From a virus, in IMG/VR virus record IMGVR_UViG_3300042544_003877, positions 1 to 43,280 of that record: DNA of 43,280 bases; one strand, 5' to 3'. Below are positions 22,659 through 30,680 of the stretch, in pieces (position 1 is the first letter of the stretch; each line of letters starts with the position of its first letter). The notes beneath the pieces were generated by a model. That model saw nothing but the letters and a program-made list of their open reading frames with translations. It searched no databases and was not told the DNA's origin. The position numbers and the translations under genes are program-made.

Positions 22659-22702
22659 TTTATATTTTTCTCTTGACAAAATTCTCGTCCCAAAGAAAAT
22701 GA

Positions 22703-23074
22703 TTATTTCTTTTTTCTGTTATATGTTTTCTTTTTAGGTTCTGGAGAATCTTCAGAGTCAACAGGAGTTTCTTTCTTAGTTCTTTTTGCACTTGATTTTA
22801 TCTCAGCAACAGTTTTCTTTTTTTCAACAACCTTTTCTTCAGCTGGTTCTTCTACCTTGGTAACAACTTCTTCAACCAAATCCTGAACAACAGAAAGCAA
22901 TTCCGATTCTGAAATTATTTGAACAACTTGCTCAACCTTTTCAAGCTCTTTTTCAACTTCTTGTTTAACCTCTTCAACAACAGGCTGAACAAAGTCTTCA
23001 ACTTTAACTTCCTCAACTTTCTTTGTTTCATTCAAATTGAATAAACTCTTAAACCACAATACTAATTTTTCCAT
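22703..23074 (-). CDS. Lys/Glu/Val-rich protein with amphipathic N-terminus
   Basis: The 123-residue protein begins MEKLVLWFKSLFNL, an amphipathic helix able to sit on a membrane. A long E/K/V heptad-like region follows (KVEEVKVEDFVQPVVEEVKQ and onward), suggesting coiled coil. The tail is basic (KRTKKET ... KKKTYNRKKK). No enzyme motif. Its upstream 30-nt leader is identical to that of the acidic gene at 19110-19505, so the two are probably coordinately and strongly expressed. Structural or nucleoid-organising roles are conceivable; no family is recognised. Confidence 0.75.
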   Translation of the reverse strand: MEKLVLWFKSLFNLNETKKVEEVKVEDFVQPVVEEVKQEVEKELEKVEQVVQIISESELLSVVQDLVEEVVTKVEEPAEEKVVEKKKTVAEIKSSAKRTKKETPVDSEDSPEPKKKTYNRKKK

Positions 23075-23076
23075 TA

Positions 23077-23106
23077 TTTTAAATTATTTTTTAGTATATA
23101 TATTAA
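23077..23106 (-). promoter_or_regulatory. 30-nt promoter/leader block, copy B
   Basis: Identical over 30 nt to 19508-19537 and placed at exactly the same distance from the start codon (ATG at 23074). The flanking bases differ, so selection or recent copying of precisely this segment is implied. Confidence 0.75.
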
Positions 23107-23176
23107 CATACTTTCTCCCTTTGTAAAAAACCAAAAAAAATCAACATAATAACTATTTATTTATATATATTATATA

Positions 23177-24688
23177 ATGAAGTTTAGATATGATGCTAAA
23201 AATGAAGAACTTGTAATATCAGAATCAACAAGGATTGAATATAATCAATTAAAGATATGGCTTACTAGAAAAGTAAAAGGATATCGATATATGCAACCAT
23301 TCAAAATGGGAATATGGAGTGGTGATCAATCATATTTTAGAGACGGTAAAATAAATCTTGGACTTTGGAGAGAATGTTTCATGGGATGCAAAGAAATAGA
23401 AGTCCCCTTTATTATACAAAATAAAGAAGATTTTCCTATAAATAGAGATGTTACTTTAGAAAGTGTTAAAGATTTCTGCGATAGTTTTTTTTCAGAACAC
23501 AAGATAAAAGATAAAGATGGGAATTGGATTCATTTTAACCCATATGATCATCAAATAGAATCAGCTTATAAGATACTTAAAAATAGATTCTGCATGGCAG
23601 AAGTTGCTACATCCGGGGGAAAATCATTGATTATATCAATAGTTATTTTCTATACGTTGAAAAACATCGATCCTGATGCAAAATTTTTACTTATCGTGCC
23701 TTCAATAAATCTGGTAACACAGTTCTATGAAAATATTTTTGAATATAATTTTGGATTTAACTTCTTAGATAAAATGGATTTAAAAGATCTAACAGAAACA
23801 GTTAGAGATAAAAAGATAGAATCTATTATTGAAGGAAGTAACTATGACCCTTGTTTTCTCAAAATTGAAGAGATCATGTCCGATCGTCCGAGAAAATATT
23901 CTGATAAAGAAGAGCCAAATATTTATATTGGAACTTATCAATCGCTTGAAAAATATCCTAAAGAATTTTTTAAACAATTTCATACAGTTGCTTGTGATGA
24001 AGCACATGGTGCAAAATCTAAAACTATCTTATCTATACTTAAAAAAACTTTTGGATATGCTTATTCGAGATTCGGAGTATCTGGTACTTTTCCACCAGAT
24101 GATTCTTGCGAAATACTTACAGTACAATCAGTACTAGGTCCTAAAATAACCGAGGTTACAGCAAATCAACTAAAAGAAAAGGGAATAATAACTCCTATGG
24201 AAATAAAAGCAATAATAATGAATCATAATGATTCGGATTATGAAGAAAGATTATTATACATAAGAAAATCTGGATTAGGTAAAGAAGCATTAGAACTTGA
24301 AAAAGATTTCATACATAATTCAGATAAAAGAATTGATGTCATAAAAAAATTAATAGATAAATGTGATAAAAACACACTACTATTATTTCACTCTATAGAA
24401 TATGGGCAAAAAATATTAAATAAACTTCAAAATGAAATAACCGATAAAGAGTTCTATTATATTGATGGTGGAGTTAAAAATAAAAAAAGAGAAGAAATAA
24501 AGAAAATATTAGAGGAAATAAATGAGAAAATAGAATATACAATTTTGAATTTTGGTGATTATGAAATTGAATTTGAATCAAATTTTGATATACTATTAAG
24601 TAATGGCAATTGGAAACCTTCAAAAGATATAACACCAGAAGATGATATAGATGATAAATTCATAGAGAAATTTAAAAAACAAAAATAA
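23177..24688 (+). CDS. uvsW: UvsW-like superfamily 2 DNA helicase, N-terminal part (interrupted)
   Basis: In 503 residues there is an N-terminal UvsW-type domain (about 1-110), then FNPYDHQIESAY (Q-like motif), Walker A VATSGGKS, VPSINLVTQF (Ia), CDEAHGAKS (DEAH, motif II) and GVSGTFPP (III). The second RecA domain starts with KNTLLLFHSIEYGQKIL and YYIDGGVKNKKREEIKK. The frame then leaves homology: from about residue 455 it reads NFGDYEIEFESNFDILLSNG and onward to TAA. The motif IV-VI end of the helicase lies downstream at 24753-25031 in another frame. UvsW unwinds branched DNA and R-loops in T4 replication and repair. Either the gene is broken or its halves are joined by splicing or recoding. 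Confidence 0.85.
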   Translation: MKFRYDAKNEELVISESTRIEYNQLKIWLTRKVKGYRYMQPFKMGIWSGDQSYFRDGKINLGLWRECFMGCKEIEVPFIIQNKEDFPINRDVTLESVKDFCDSFFSEHKIKDKDGNWIHFNPYDHQIESAYKILKNRFCMAEVATSGGKSLIISIVIFYTLKNIDPDAKFLLIVPSINLVTQFYENIFEYNFGFNFLDKMDLKDLTETVRDKKIESIIEGSNYDPCFLKIEEIMSDRPRKYSDKEEPNIYIGTYQSLEKYPKEFFKQFHTVACDEAHGAKSKTILSILKKTFGYAYSRFGVSGTFPPDDSCEILTVQSVLGPKITEVTANQLKEKGIITPMEIKAIIMNHNDSDYEERLLYIRKSGLGKEALELEKDFIHNSDKRIDVIKKLIDKCDKNTLLLFHSIEYGQKILNKLQNEITDKEFYYIDGGVKNKKREEIKKILEEINEKIEYTILNFGDYEIEFESNFDILLSNGNWKPSKDITPEDDIDDKFIEKFKKQK

Positions 24689-24767
24689 TTTATGGCTAAA
24701 ATTATAGACAAAAGAAAAGAAATTAGAGAAAGGAAGGCGACTAAAGTTTTAGTCGCCTCCTACTGAG
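24689..24767 (+). other. Interruption zone between the helicase halves
   Basis: After the TAA at 24686-24688 the same frame continues, via ATG at 24692, as MAKIIDKRKEIRERKATK and then V-L-V-A-S-Y, meeting TGA at 24764. V-L-V-A-S-Y is the expected UvsW sequence just before G-T-L-S-T-G, which resumes at 24771 in the +1 frame. So genuine helicase coding lies on both sides of a short insertion (TGAG plus a duplicated TAC). GC-rich codons (GTC GCC TCC) are unusual for this genome. Confidence 0.6.
24736..24757 (+). other. Perfect stem-loop just before the TAC-TGAG-TAC junction
   Basis: GGCGACTAAA (24736-24745) is the exact reverse complement of TTTAGTCGCC (24748-24757). It is followed three bases later by TAC-TGA-G-TAC. 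No T-run follows, so it is not a standard terminator. A hairpin next to matching codons around a stop is a hallmark of translational bypass sites such as T4 gene 60. Confidence 0.55.
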
Positions 24768-25031
24768 TACGGCACACTAAGCACAGGAATTTCAATTAAG
24801 AACCTACACTTTCTTATATTGGCAGATTCCTTTAAGTCAGAAACAATAATCATTCAATCTATTGGTCGCTTATTAAGATTGTTTGATGGGAAAGCAAAAG
24901 CAGTGATATTCGATTTAGTGGATATATTCAGCATGAAAAAAAGCAATACTCTTTATAAACATTTCTTAGAAAGAGTAAAAATGTATGAAAAAAGAAAATA
25001 TCCTTATATAGAAAAGATTATAAAGATTTAA
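24753..25031 (+). CDS. uvsW: UvsW-like helicase, C-terminal segment (out of frame)
   Basis: Open from a TAG at 24750 to the stop at 25031, with clear helicase sequence from 24768: YGTLSTGISIKNLHFLILAD (motif V region), IIQSIGRLLRLFDGKAKAVI (motif VI with its Q-x-x-G-R-x-x-R arginine fingers), and the C-terminal helix LYKHFLERVKMYEKRKYPY. There is no ATG start; the first possible initiator is TTG at 24819, inside motif V, which would give a useless fragment alone. It therefore needs joining to the upstream part to act. Confidence 0.7.
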   Translation, partial: SPPTEYGTLSTGISIKNLHFLILADSFKSETIIIQSIGRLLRLFDGKAKAVIFDLVDIFSMKKSNTLYKHFLERVKMYEKRKYPYIEKIIKI

Positions 25032-25046
25032 TTAAAAATTGATTTT

Positions 25047-25124
25047 ATGTCCTTTGATTTCTTCGATCTCTGGAAATTGCCATCACGCATCACTTCATAT
25101 ATTTCACCGAAGGTTAATATTTAA
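25047..25124 (+). CDS. Possible 25-aa peptide after the helicase
   Basis: ATG at 25047 opens MSFDFFDLWKLPSRITSYIS and continues to TAA at 25124, overlapping the end of the convergent gene by 4 bases. It has an amphipathic, aromatic start but no known relatives that I can name. In T4 a small gene (uvsW.1) follows uvsW; similarity is only positional. Low confidence. Confidence 0.25.
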   Translation: MSFDFFDLWKLPSRITSYISPKVNI

Positions 25125-27139
25125 AAATCTGAATTTATTGAAATACTTTTAGCTCCCTCACCAGCCTTCAATGTTGGTAATAAAAATTTGAAATCATTTT
25201 GTTTTTTCAACATAGCATTTTTTAGTGAGTTTAGTTCTCTAAGAAAAGTTTCTTTATGTTCTTTTGTCAGTTTAGTCAAAGGTAGTTTATTGAACCAGAA
25301 TTGTTTAACAGACATGCTCTTAATACCCAACAACTCTTGTAATCTAACAAAAGCACCATCCTCATCATCACCAAAATTGCTCTTGAAATCTCCAAATAGT
25401 GGCTTATAATTACTAGTAAAATTTTTATCTTTAAGTCTATAAATTAATTCTATTGTTTTTACTATGTTTTGATACTCTTTATAAGAAGCTTCTTCAGGAC
25501 TATTCGATTGTACTGCATTTGCGGAGGTTGATGGTGTTGATTGATTTGTACTTAAATTCGAAGATTGTGCATCGGGAGTATAAGTAAAACTATCAAACTC
25601 TGATCTTTTTATCAGAGTATAAGTAAAAGTTTCTTTACCTGATTTTTTCACTTGATTATCACATAGATTCATAAATTGTTGCCAAGCTGAGTATAATTTG
25701 AAAACTTGGCAACCTTCTGAGTAATTGAACACTGAATTTCCACTTGGATTTCCAGATTTGTGTATGTTTATTCCAAAACTTCCAAGTTGAGTTTTGGATT
25801 TGTAGTTATACTTATTTGTTAGATCATTTCTATGAACTGATGTTGTTGCAAATTTTAAACACTTATGGTCGGATTTTTCTTGATGAAATCCTATTTTATA
25901 CTGATCAATATACTGCCCTAATTGAAGTATAGCTCTGTCCAATGTGTGTGGTTTTTTGCCGGTTCCACGAGAGATTATATTGGTTCCTTTATCAAATCCT
26001 GGAACAACAGTCATATCATATTTAACTAACATAAAATTACCTTTATCGTTCTTAAAAAATACATACATCTTATCATCGAATTTATTAGTGATGGTACCAT
26101 CATCTTTAACAGGATTTCTCATTCCTACTATATTGAGTAGACCAACATCTTCATAGACAACATAATTTTTACTTTTTAAGAATCTTATTAACTTTTCTAC
26201 TTCTTTATTTGATGTTGGTTCTTGAACTATTTCATTATCTACAACAAAATCTGGAGATCCATCAGTTGGTGGCGCTTTATAATTCGGATCATCAGGTAAG
26301 GTATCATCAATTATTTTATCAGTAGGTTCAAAATTTGAACCTTGTTCAGTGTTTGAACTTTGTTCAAATCCTGATAAGTTATTTTCAGATTTTGTTGATC
26401 TCCAATCATCTCCAAATTGAGAACTATTTTCTCTTTCTGACATCCTAACTGTTTGAACTGAATTATTATCTACTATATTAACATGTTTTGATAGAAAAAC
26501 TGGATCCCTTAATTTTTTATATGATTGAAGAACAGCAACAAATGATGGATTAGGAGTAATTTGATATCCTTGACTTCCAAAATAGGGACCTCCTTGAGCA
26601 CCAAGTAAATTATCAACAAAAAGATCAAACCAATCCATCCAATGATTTCCTAATATAGCTTGCTGATTTGCAGTTTCATCACCTAAATTAAGAAGAGCTG
26701 TATTATCTTTTAAATTTAAATTTATTGTTTTTTCTTTTATATTCAAGTTATTGAATTTATGATCAATTTTAAGTCCTTCTGAATCATTTACATATATTTG
26801 AGTCTTATGATCAAAAATAACAGACTTCATTGATTTATAATCTCCTTCTGATAATTTACTTAACTTACTTTCTAAATTTGCATTATAATGTTCAGAATAA
26901 ATAAATTCTGGTTTATAGATATTTCCACTATCAAATATAACAGTAACAACTTTGCCTTTTTCTGGTAAATTAAATGAATTTCCATTCAAGTCCTTCCAGG
27001 GAGTTGCCCAAGGTATATCCTCTAATGGTATATCATCAAAAACATCAATGACCCTTATTCGACATCTTCCAAGTTTTTTTGGATCTATATTTTCCTCTAC
27101 AATTCCAACATAAGTTAAATTAGGATTAGGATTTATCAT
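25121..27139 (-). CDS. Baseplate hub/spike protein, gp5-like OB-fold N-terminus, with putative cell-wall domain
   Basis: The 672-residue protein opens with a gp5/VgrG-type OB-fold: YVGIVEENIDPKKLGRCRIR, DIPWATPWKDLNG and GKVVTVIFDSGNIYKPEFIY (about 8-85). A low-complexity linker follows (about 230-300). The C-terminal half contains LGSFGINIHKSGNPSGNS and SEGCQVFKLYSAWQQF. The H-x(n)-S-x-G-C pattern resembles L,D-transpeptidase-like (YkuD) or related phage wall-active domains, with Cys as nucleophile. T4 gp5 joins an OB-fold to lysozyme; here the lysozyme seems replaced by another cell-wall domain (inference). It lies 15 bases after 27155-29224 on the same strand. Confidence 0.8.
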   Translation of the reverse strand: MINPNPNLTYVGIVEENIDPKKLGRCRIRVIDVFDDIPLEDIPWATPWKDLNGNSFNLPEKGKVVTVIFDSGNIYKPEFIYSEHYNANLESKLSKLSEGDYKSMKSVIFDHKTQIYVNDSEGLKIDHKFNNLNIKEKTINLNLKDNTALLNLGDETANQQAILGNHWMDWFDLFVDNLLGAQGGPYFGSQGYQITPNPSFVAVLQSYKKLRDPVFLSKHVNIVDNNSVQTVRMSERENSSQFGDDWRSTKSENNLSGFEQSSNTEQGSNFEPTDKIIDDTLPDDPNYKAPPTDGSPDFVVDNEIVQEPTSNKEVEKLIRFLKSKNYVVYEDVGLLNIVGMRNPVKDDGTITNKFDDKMYVFFKNDKGNFMLVKYDMTVVPGFDKGTNIISRGTGKKPHTLDRAILQLGQYIDQYKIGFHQEKSDHKCLKFATTSVHRNDLTNKYNYKSKTQLGSFGINIHKSGNPSGNSVFNYSEGCQVFKLYSAWQQFMNLCDNQVKKSGKETFTYTLIKRSEFDSFTYTPDAQSSNLSTNQSTPSTSANAVQSNSPEEASYKEYQNIVKTIELIYRLKDKNFTSNYKPLFGDFKSNFGDDEDGAFVRLQELLGIKSMSVKQFWFNKLPLTKLTKEHKETFLRELNSLKNAMLKKQNDFKFLLPTLKAGEGAKSISINSDF

Positions 27140-27154
27140 ATATTATATATTTAC

Positions 27155-29224
27155 TTAACCACCTCCTATGAGTCCAGTAAGAACATCTCCCCCAAAATTT
27201 CTAAGAGCATTTTGTACATCAAAGAAAACATTACTCTGACCATAAGCTCCAGAATTTTGTTGGGGAAAATAAACATTTGTTGGAGGTGGCATTCTACCAA
27301 TTCCAAATTGATTTCTTATATTATCAATAGAATCATTCAATACTCTGAATCTTATATTTAATTGTCTTTGTGCTTCATTTAATCCAGCTGTTTTAATATT
27401 CTCCAATAACTGTTCAGAAGCTCTTCCGAATATATCATTTGATCCGCCTGGTCTTACTGGATCAACAATAATAAGTTGATTCTGATAAATATCCTGAGAT
27501 CCACCTAGTCTTACTGGATCAACAATAATAAGACGATTCTGATAAATATCCTGAGATGTGGCACTACCTGACTGAGGAATATCTTTTTGTGATAATTGAT
27601 AAATGTTTAAATCAGATTTATTCTTTTCAGATGTTATAAAATCCGTTGAATCATTTTCTTCATTTAAATTTAAAGTTGAATTCACATCAATTGAACTTTG
27701 TGGAAATGATGATGAGTTGTAAAATGAAATCTGATTTATCTCAGTATCATTCTGACTTGGTTGATTCTTTATCAGAGGTATTTCTTTTGCATCATTCAAA
27801 GATATCCACTCACCAGATCCAGATTCAAAAACTGGATTCCATCTTTCAAAATTCATATTACTATACTTGAAATTGAATGTGACATCATATTTTTCAACTT
27901 GAGCTGGAGGAGTACCCATATCAATTGAATCAGGGTGAGTCATTTTATCAAAAAAGAATTGACATTCATAAACAGAATAAACATATCTTGATAAGTTTGA
28001 TTTCACAATTTCCATGAAATCGTTAGATTTTCTAATCTGTGCCATGTTTCTAAGCTCAGATACAATTATCTGACAATCAAATCTCAAAAGGTTTTCTGGG
28101 ATAAGTGATTTTCCTCTTAATTTAGACCAATAAAGACTTTTATATAAAGTAGCTAATGTTCCTAAATTTAATGAAGTGTCTTCAAGAAAAGAAAGAGTTA
28201 TTTTTGTTTTTGGATAATCTATAAAAGATTTTGTTGCCTCAGGAGTATTACTTTCAACTAGTGCAGATATGCCAAGAATTGACCTAACATAATACCTTCT
28301 TGGAATATCAGAAGTTTTTATAAAAATACTTGGATCATCAATTTGTTGTTCTACTGAGTTATTAATATCGACATTAAATCTAAAATATCTTCTTAATTCT
28401 TTTTTAAATTGTTCGTAGATTTCTAATCTACCCTGCAATTCAGGTATATCATTACTAAATTTAGTAATAAATTCCTTTACTTGACCATTGAGCAATGGTG
28501 AATTATTGACATCGATTATAATCTCAAATCCAAAATAAACAGGATCCTCTTTATCATGATAATTTACTAAACTTTGATAATCCCTTATAAATTCAGATAT
28601 TTTTGTTTGTTTTTGATTTGATCCATCGGTAGGATTAAGATCATTTAACTTTGAATTAAACTTAACATAATCATCATAAGAGAATCTAAAACTACCCATT
28701 CTCTTATCACCAATAGGTGAATCAAATGCCTCTTTTAAATATTGTGATCTCTCTTCAGTTGTGAAAAAGTTTTCTGGAGTCTTTATTTTGAACTCACCAC
28801 TCTCAGACTTGAAATAATTCAAGGGAGTGAATCCAGGCCTCTGAAGACTAATACTACCATCTCTTTTAGTTTCTTCTAGCTGTATTGGACCATTTCCATC
28901 TGTTCTATTAACTCCTTGAGGTATTATTCCAACACTCAAAGGATCCAAAGGTTTGAATCCACCCCGCGATTGTGGAGCAGAATTAGAATCAAGTGTCGTA
29001 TATACCACACTCAAAGGATTATCCAAAGGTTTGAATCCTCCTTGTGATTGTGGAGCAGAATCTCCTACCACATATACCGTACTCAGAAGATCGATTGGTT
29101 GTAGAAAAGGAGTTCTCTGAAGACCAGGTGCAACTTCTGGCCTTTTTTGTGCCACGGGATTTCCTATAGCAGATCCAAGTCTGCCACTAAAAGATTGAAA
29201 GAAATTATTTAAACCATCTGCCAT
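27155..29224 (-). CDS. Baseplate/tail-tube-related structural protein with internal repeats
   Basis: In this 689-residue protein the N-terminus (MADGLNNFFQSFSGRLGSAI) and Pro/Gly-rich head contain two copies of SAPQSxGGFKPLD. The middle (about 330-480) has a tail-tube-like pattern: FIDYPKTKITLSFLEDTSLN, YVYSVYECQFFFDKM, then YDVTFNFKYSNMNFERW, as in tube and tube-initiator proteins of T4-like phages. Near the C-terminus a 19-residue unit (QDIYQNRLIIVDPVRLGG type) is duplicated. The end is Gly/Pro-rich. It is transcribed with the gp5-like gene at 25121. Role as a hub or tube-initiator subunit is inferred from pattern and neighbours. Confidence 0.65.
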   Translation of the reverse strand: MADGLNNFFQSFSGRLGSAIGNPVAQKRPEVAPGLQRTPFLQPIDLLSTVYVVGDSAPQSQGGFKPLDNPLSVVYTTLDSNSAPQSRGGFKPLDPLSVGIIPQGVNRTDGNGPIQLEETKRDGSISLQRPGFTPLNYFKSESGEFKIKTPENFFTTEERSQYLKEAFDSPIGDKRMGSFRFSYDDYVKFNSKLNDLNPTDGSNQKQTKISEFIRDYQSLVNYHDKEDPVYFGFEIIIDVNNSPLLNGQVKEFITKFSNDIPELQGRLEIYEQFKKELRRYFRFNVDINNSVEQQIDDPSIFIKTSDIPRRYYVRSILGISALVESNTPEATKSFIDYPKTKITLSFLEDTSLNLGTLATLYKSLYWSKLRGKSLIPENLLRFDCQIIVSELRNMAQIRKSNDFMEIVKSNLSRYVYSVYECQFFFDKMTHPDSIDMGTPPAQVEKYDVTFNFKYSNMNFERWNPVFESGSGEWISLNDAKEIPLIKNQPSQNDTEINQISFYNSSSFPQSSIDVNSTLNLNEENDSTDFITSEKNKSDLNIYQLSQKDIPQSGSATSQDIYQNRLIIVDPVRLGGSQDIYQNQLIIVDPVRPGGSNDIFGRASEQLLENIKTAGLNEAQRQLNIRFRVLNDSIDNIRNQFGIGRMPPPTNVYFPQQNSGAYGQSNVFFDVQNALRNFGGDVLTGLIGGG
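27441..27554 (-). repeat. Two tandem 57-bp units
   Basis: Units 27441-27497 and 27498-27554 differ at only a few positions and encode 19 residues each within the structural protein. This indicates a recent in-frame duplication. Confidence 0.9.
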
Positions 29225-29239
29225 TCAATATATATTGAA
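29224..29239. promoter_or_regulatory. Palindrome TTCAATATATATTGAA at divergent starts
   Basis: A perfect 16-bp palindrome abuts the ATG of the minus-strand gene at 29224. It contains the AT-alternating box and could act as promoter or operator. The plus-strand gene at 29279 has its own TTAATATATA box at 29265-29274. Confidence 0.45.
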
Positions 29240-29264
29240 AAAGAATAATACCAATTAAAATAAA

Positions 29265-29281
29265 TTAATATATAAGATATG
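29265..29281 (+). promoter_or_regulatory. TTAATATATA box and AATATATAAGATATG start module
   Basis: The 15-mer AATATATAAGATATG (29267-29281, including the start codon) is identical at 35003-35017 and 39903-39917, each ending in the ATG of a gene. It is a conserved -10-like box fixed 4 bases from the start codon, implying nearly leaderless mRNA. Confidence 0.65.
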
Positions 29282-30673
29282 TTTATAAGAAACTGGAAAA
29301 TGTTCAAAGAGAATTTGAACGAAAATATCTATAATTCAAAAAATCTTATCACTGAAATATGTGTAAGTATGATTTTGATCAATAATGAATTCTTAGATAA
29401 TATATTAGATCGTGGATTAAAATCAAGGTATAGTGAAGATTCTTCTGTTTTTTTAAATGATCTGAAGAATTTAGTAAATTCAAAGAATAGACTAAAGTTG
29501 GGAAAATGGGACGGTGAGAAATTCACATCTGATGATGATTTAGGAAAAATAAACGGAGTTTTTGGATCAATAGGATTTGATATCGAAAAAGATTGGAATG
29601 TTTTGGTGAATTCTAGAATAACTGCAAGAAATATAATTGATAAGCTATTATCAGATCAAAAATTAACAGAAGATTTGATATCATCTGTTTATTGGTTAGG
29701 TCCAAATAAAAACGAGGACTTTGATGAAGATATTGTTATTGAAACAAAAGATGGAAAACAATTTTCTATTTTTTTGAATAAAAATCTTTCTCTTCAAAAA
29801 ACCTCATCATTCAACACATTCGCAGATGATCTTATTCCAAATGGAATAGAAAGAATTTATGATGAAGAGAATATTAAAAAATGGGATAAACTAACTCAAG
29901 AATTTGTAAGAATAACTTACGAATGTGCAAATAAATCAATTCAATCCGAAATAGAAAAATTTATTGACACAAATAGAATAGAATCAATAACGTTTTTCAA
30001 CTACTTTGATATAAAACACCGCGATCCAAGGTTTAAAGTATTGGGTGAGTATATAAAACCATTTGAAAAAAATATTCTGAAATTCTCAGATCTATTGAAT
30101 GAGATATGGAAGAAAAAAGAAATACATCTTTCATCATTAGAAAGGGCAGAAAAAGAATGGACAGAATCAAAAATAGTTATACTTAATTCAAGAATACTTG
30201 AGAATATCTTAACAACTTCATTAAAGACTGATAATCCAGATGATATAGTAAAATTAGAGGATGGATTTAAAAAAGCTTCTGGTACAGTTAAGATGAAATT
30301 AATAAAAACTTTTGTAGATAAATTAGGATGTACTGAAAGAGAAGTCTTTTATCTTTCTAAAAATGGAAATAACTTTTATCAAATACCAAGTAGAGGATTC
30401 TTCAGGGAAAATTATGAAAATTTAGATGTACACTTCGATTATCATCAAAGATTTAAAATTAAAGAAGATGATGAAGATGAGGATATAAATAATTTTAATT
30501 TCAAAATAAAAGTCATACATGAAGAGAAAGAACTTATCTCTTTTGATATTGTGGTTTTATTTAAAGGAGAATTCTCAAATAAACTTTCTGCTAAATACAA
30601 ATTCAACATACCTGAGAATTTCAATTTTCAATTGAATAAAATTAAATCAGAGGAAGAGACAGATTTTCAATAA
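29279..30673 (+). CDS. Unknown protein, tag-like N-terminus, possible PD-(D/E)XK-like motif
   Basis: The 464-residue protein begins MFIRNWKMFKENLNENI, a variant of the shared tag. It contains YWLGPNKNEDFDEDIVIETK and GKQFSIFLNKNLSL (about 140-172). The D-I-x-I-x-x-x-D-G-x-x-x-S-I-x-L-x-K spacing resembles the core of PD-(D/E)XK nucleases, with Asn where the catalytic Lys is expected. The rest is helical, with an acidic stretch (KEDDEDEDINNF). It lies among tail genes, 7 bases before 30681. Virion-associated protein likely; nuclease activity is speculative. Confidence 0.65.
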   Translation: MFIRNWKMFKENLNENIYNSKNLITEICVSMILINNEFLDNILDRGLKSRYSEDSSVFLNDLKNLVNSKNRLKLGKWDGEKFTSDDDLGKINGVFGSIGFDIEKDWNVLVNSRITARNIIDKLLSDQKLTEDLISSVYWLGPNKNEDFDEDIVIETKDGKQFSIFLNKNLSLQKTSSFNTFADDLIPNGIERIYDEENIKKWDKLTQEFVRITYECANKSIQSEIEKFIDTNRIESITFFNYFDIKHRDPRFKVLGEYIKPFEKNILKFSDLLNEIWKKKEIHLSSLERAEKEWTESKIVILNSRILENILTTSLKTDNPDDIVKLEDGFKKASGTVKMKLIKTFVDKLGCTEREVFYLSKNGNNFYQIPSRGFFRENYENLDVHFDYHQRFKIKEDDEDEDINNFNFKIKVIHEEKELISFDIVVLFKGEFSNKLSAKYKFNIPENFNFQLNKIKSEEETDFQ

Positions 30674-30680
30674 ATAATCT

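Noticed and set aside
22600-22660. A tRNA gene
   Set aside because: The hairpins do not form a cloverleaf and there is no T-loop sequence.
24536-24767. A group I intron in the helicase gene
   Set aside because: The size would fit, but V-L-V-A-S-Y directly before the junction is genuine helicase sequence, so the 3' boundary cannot be at 24767. I also cannot find the conserved P7 core.
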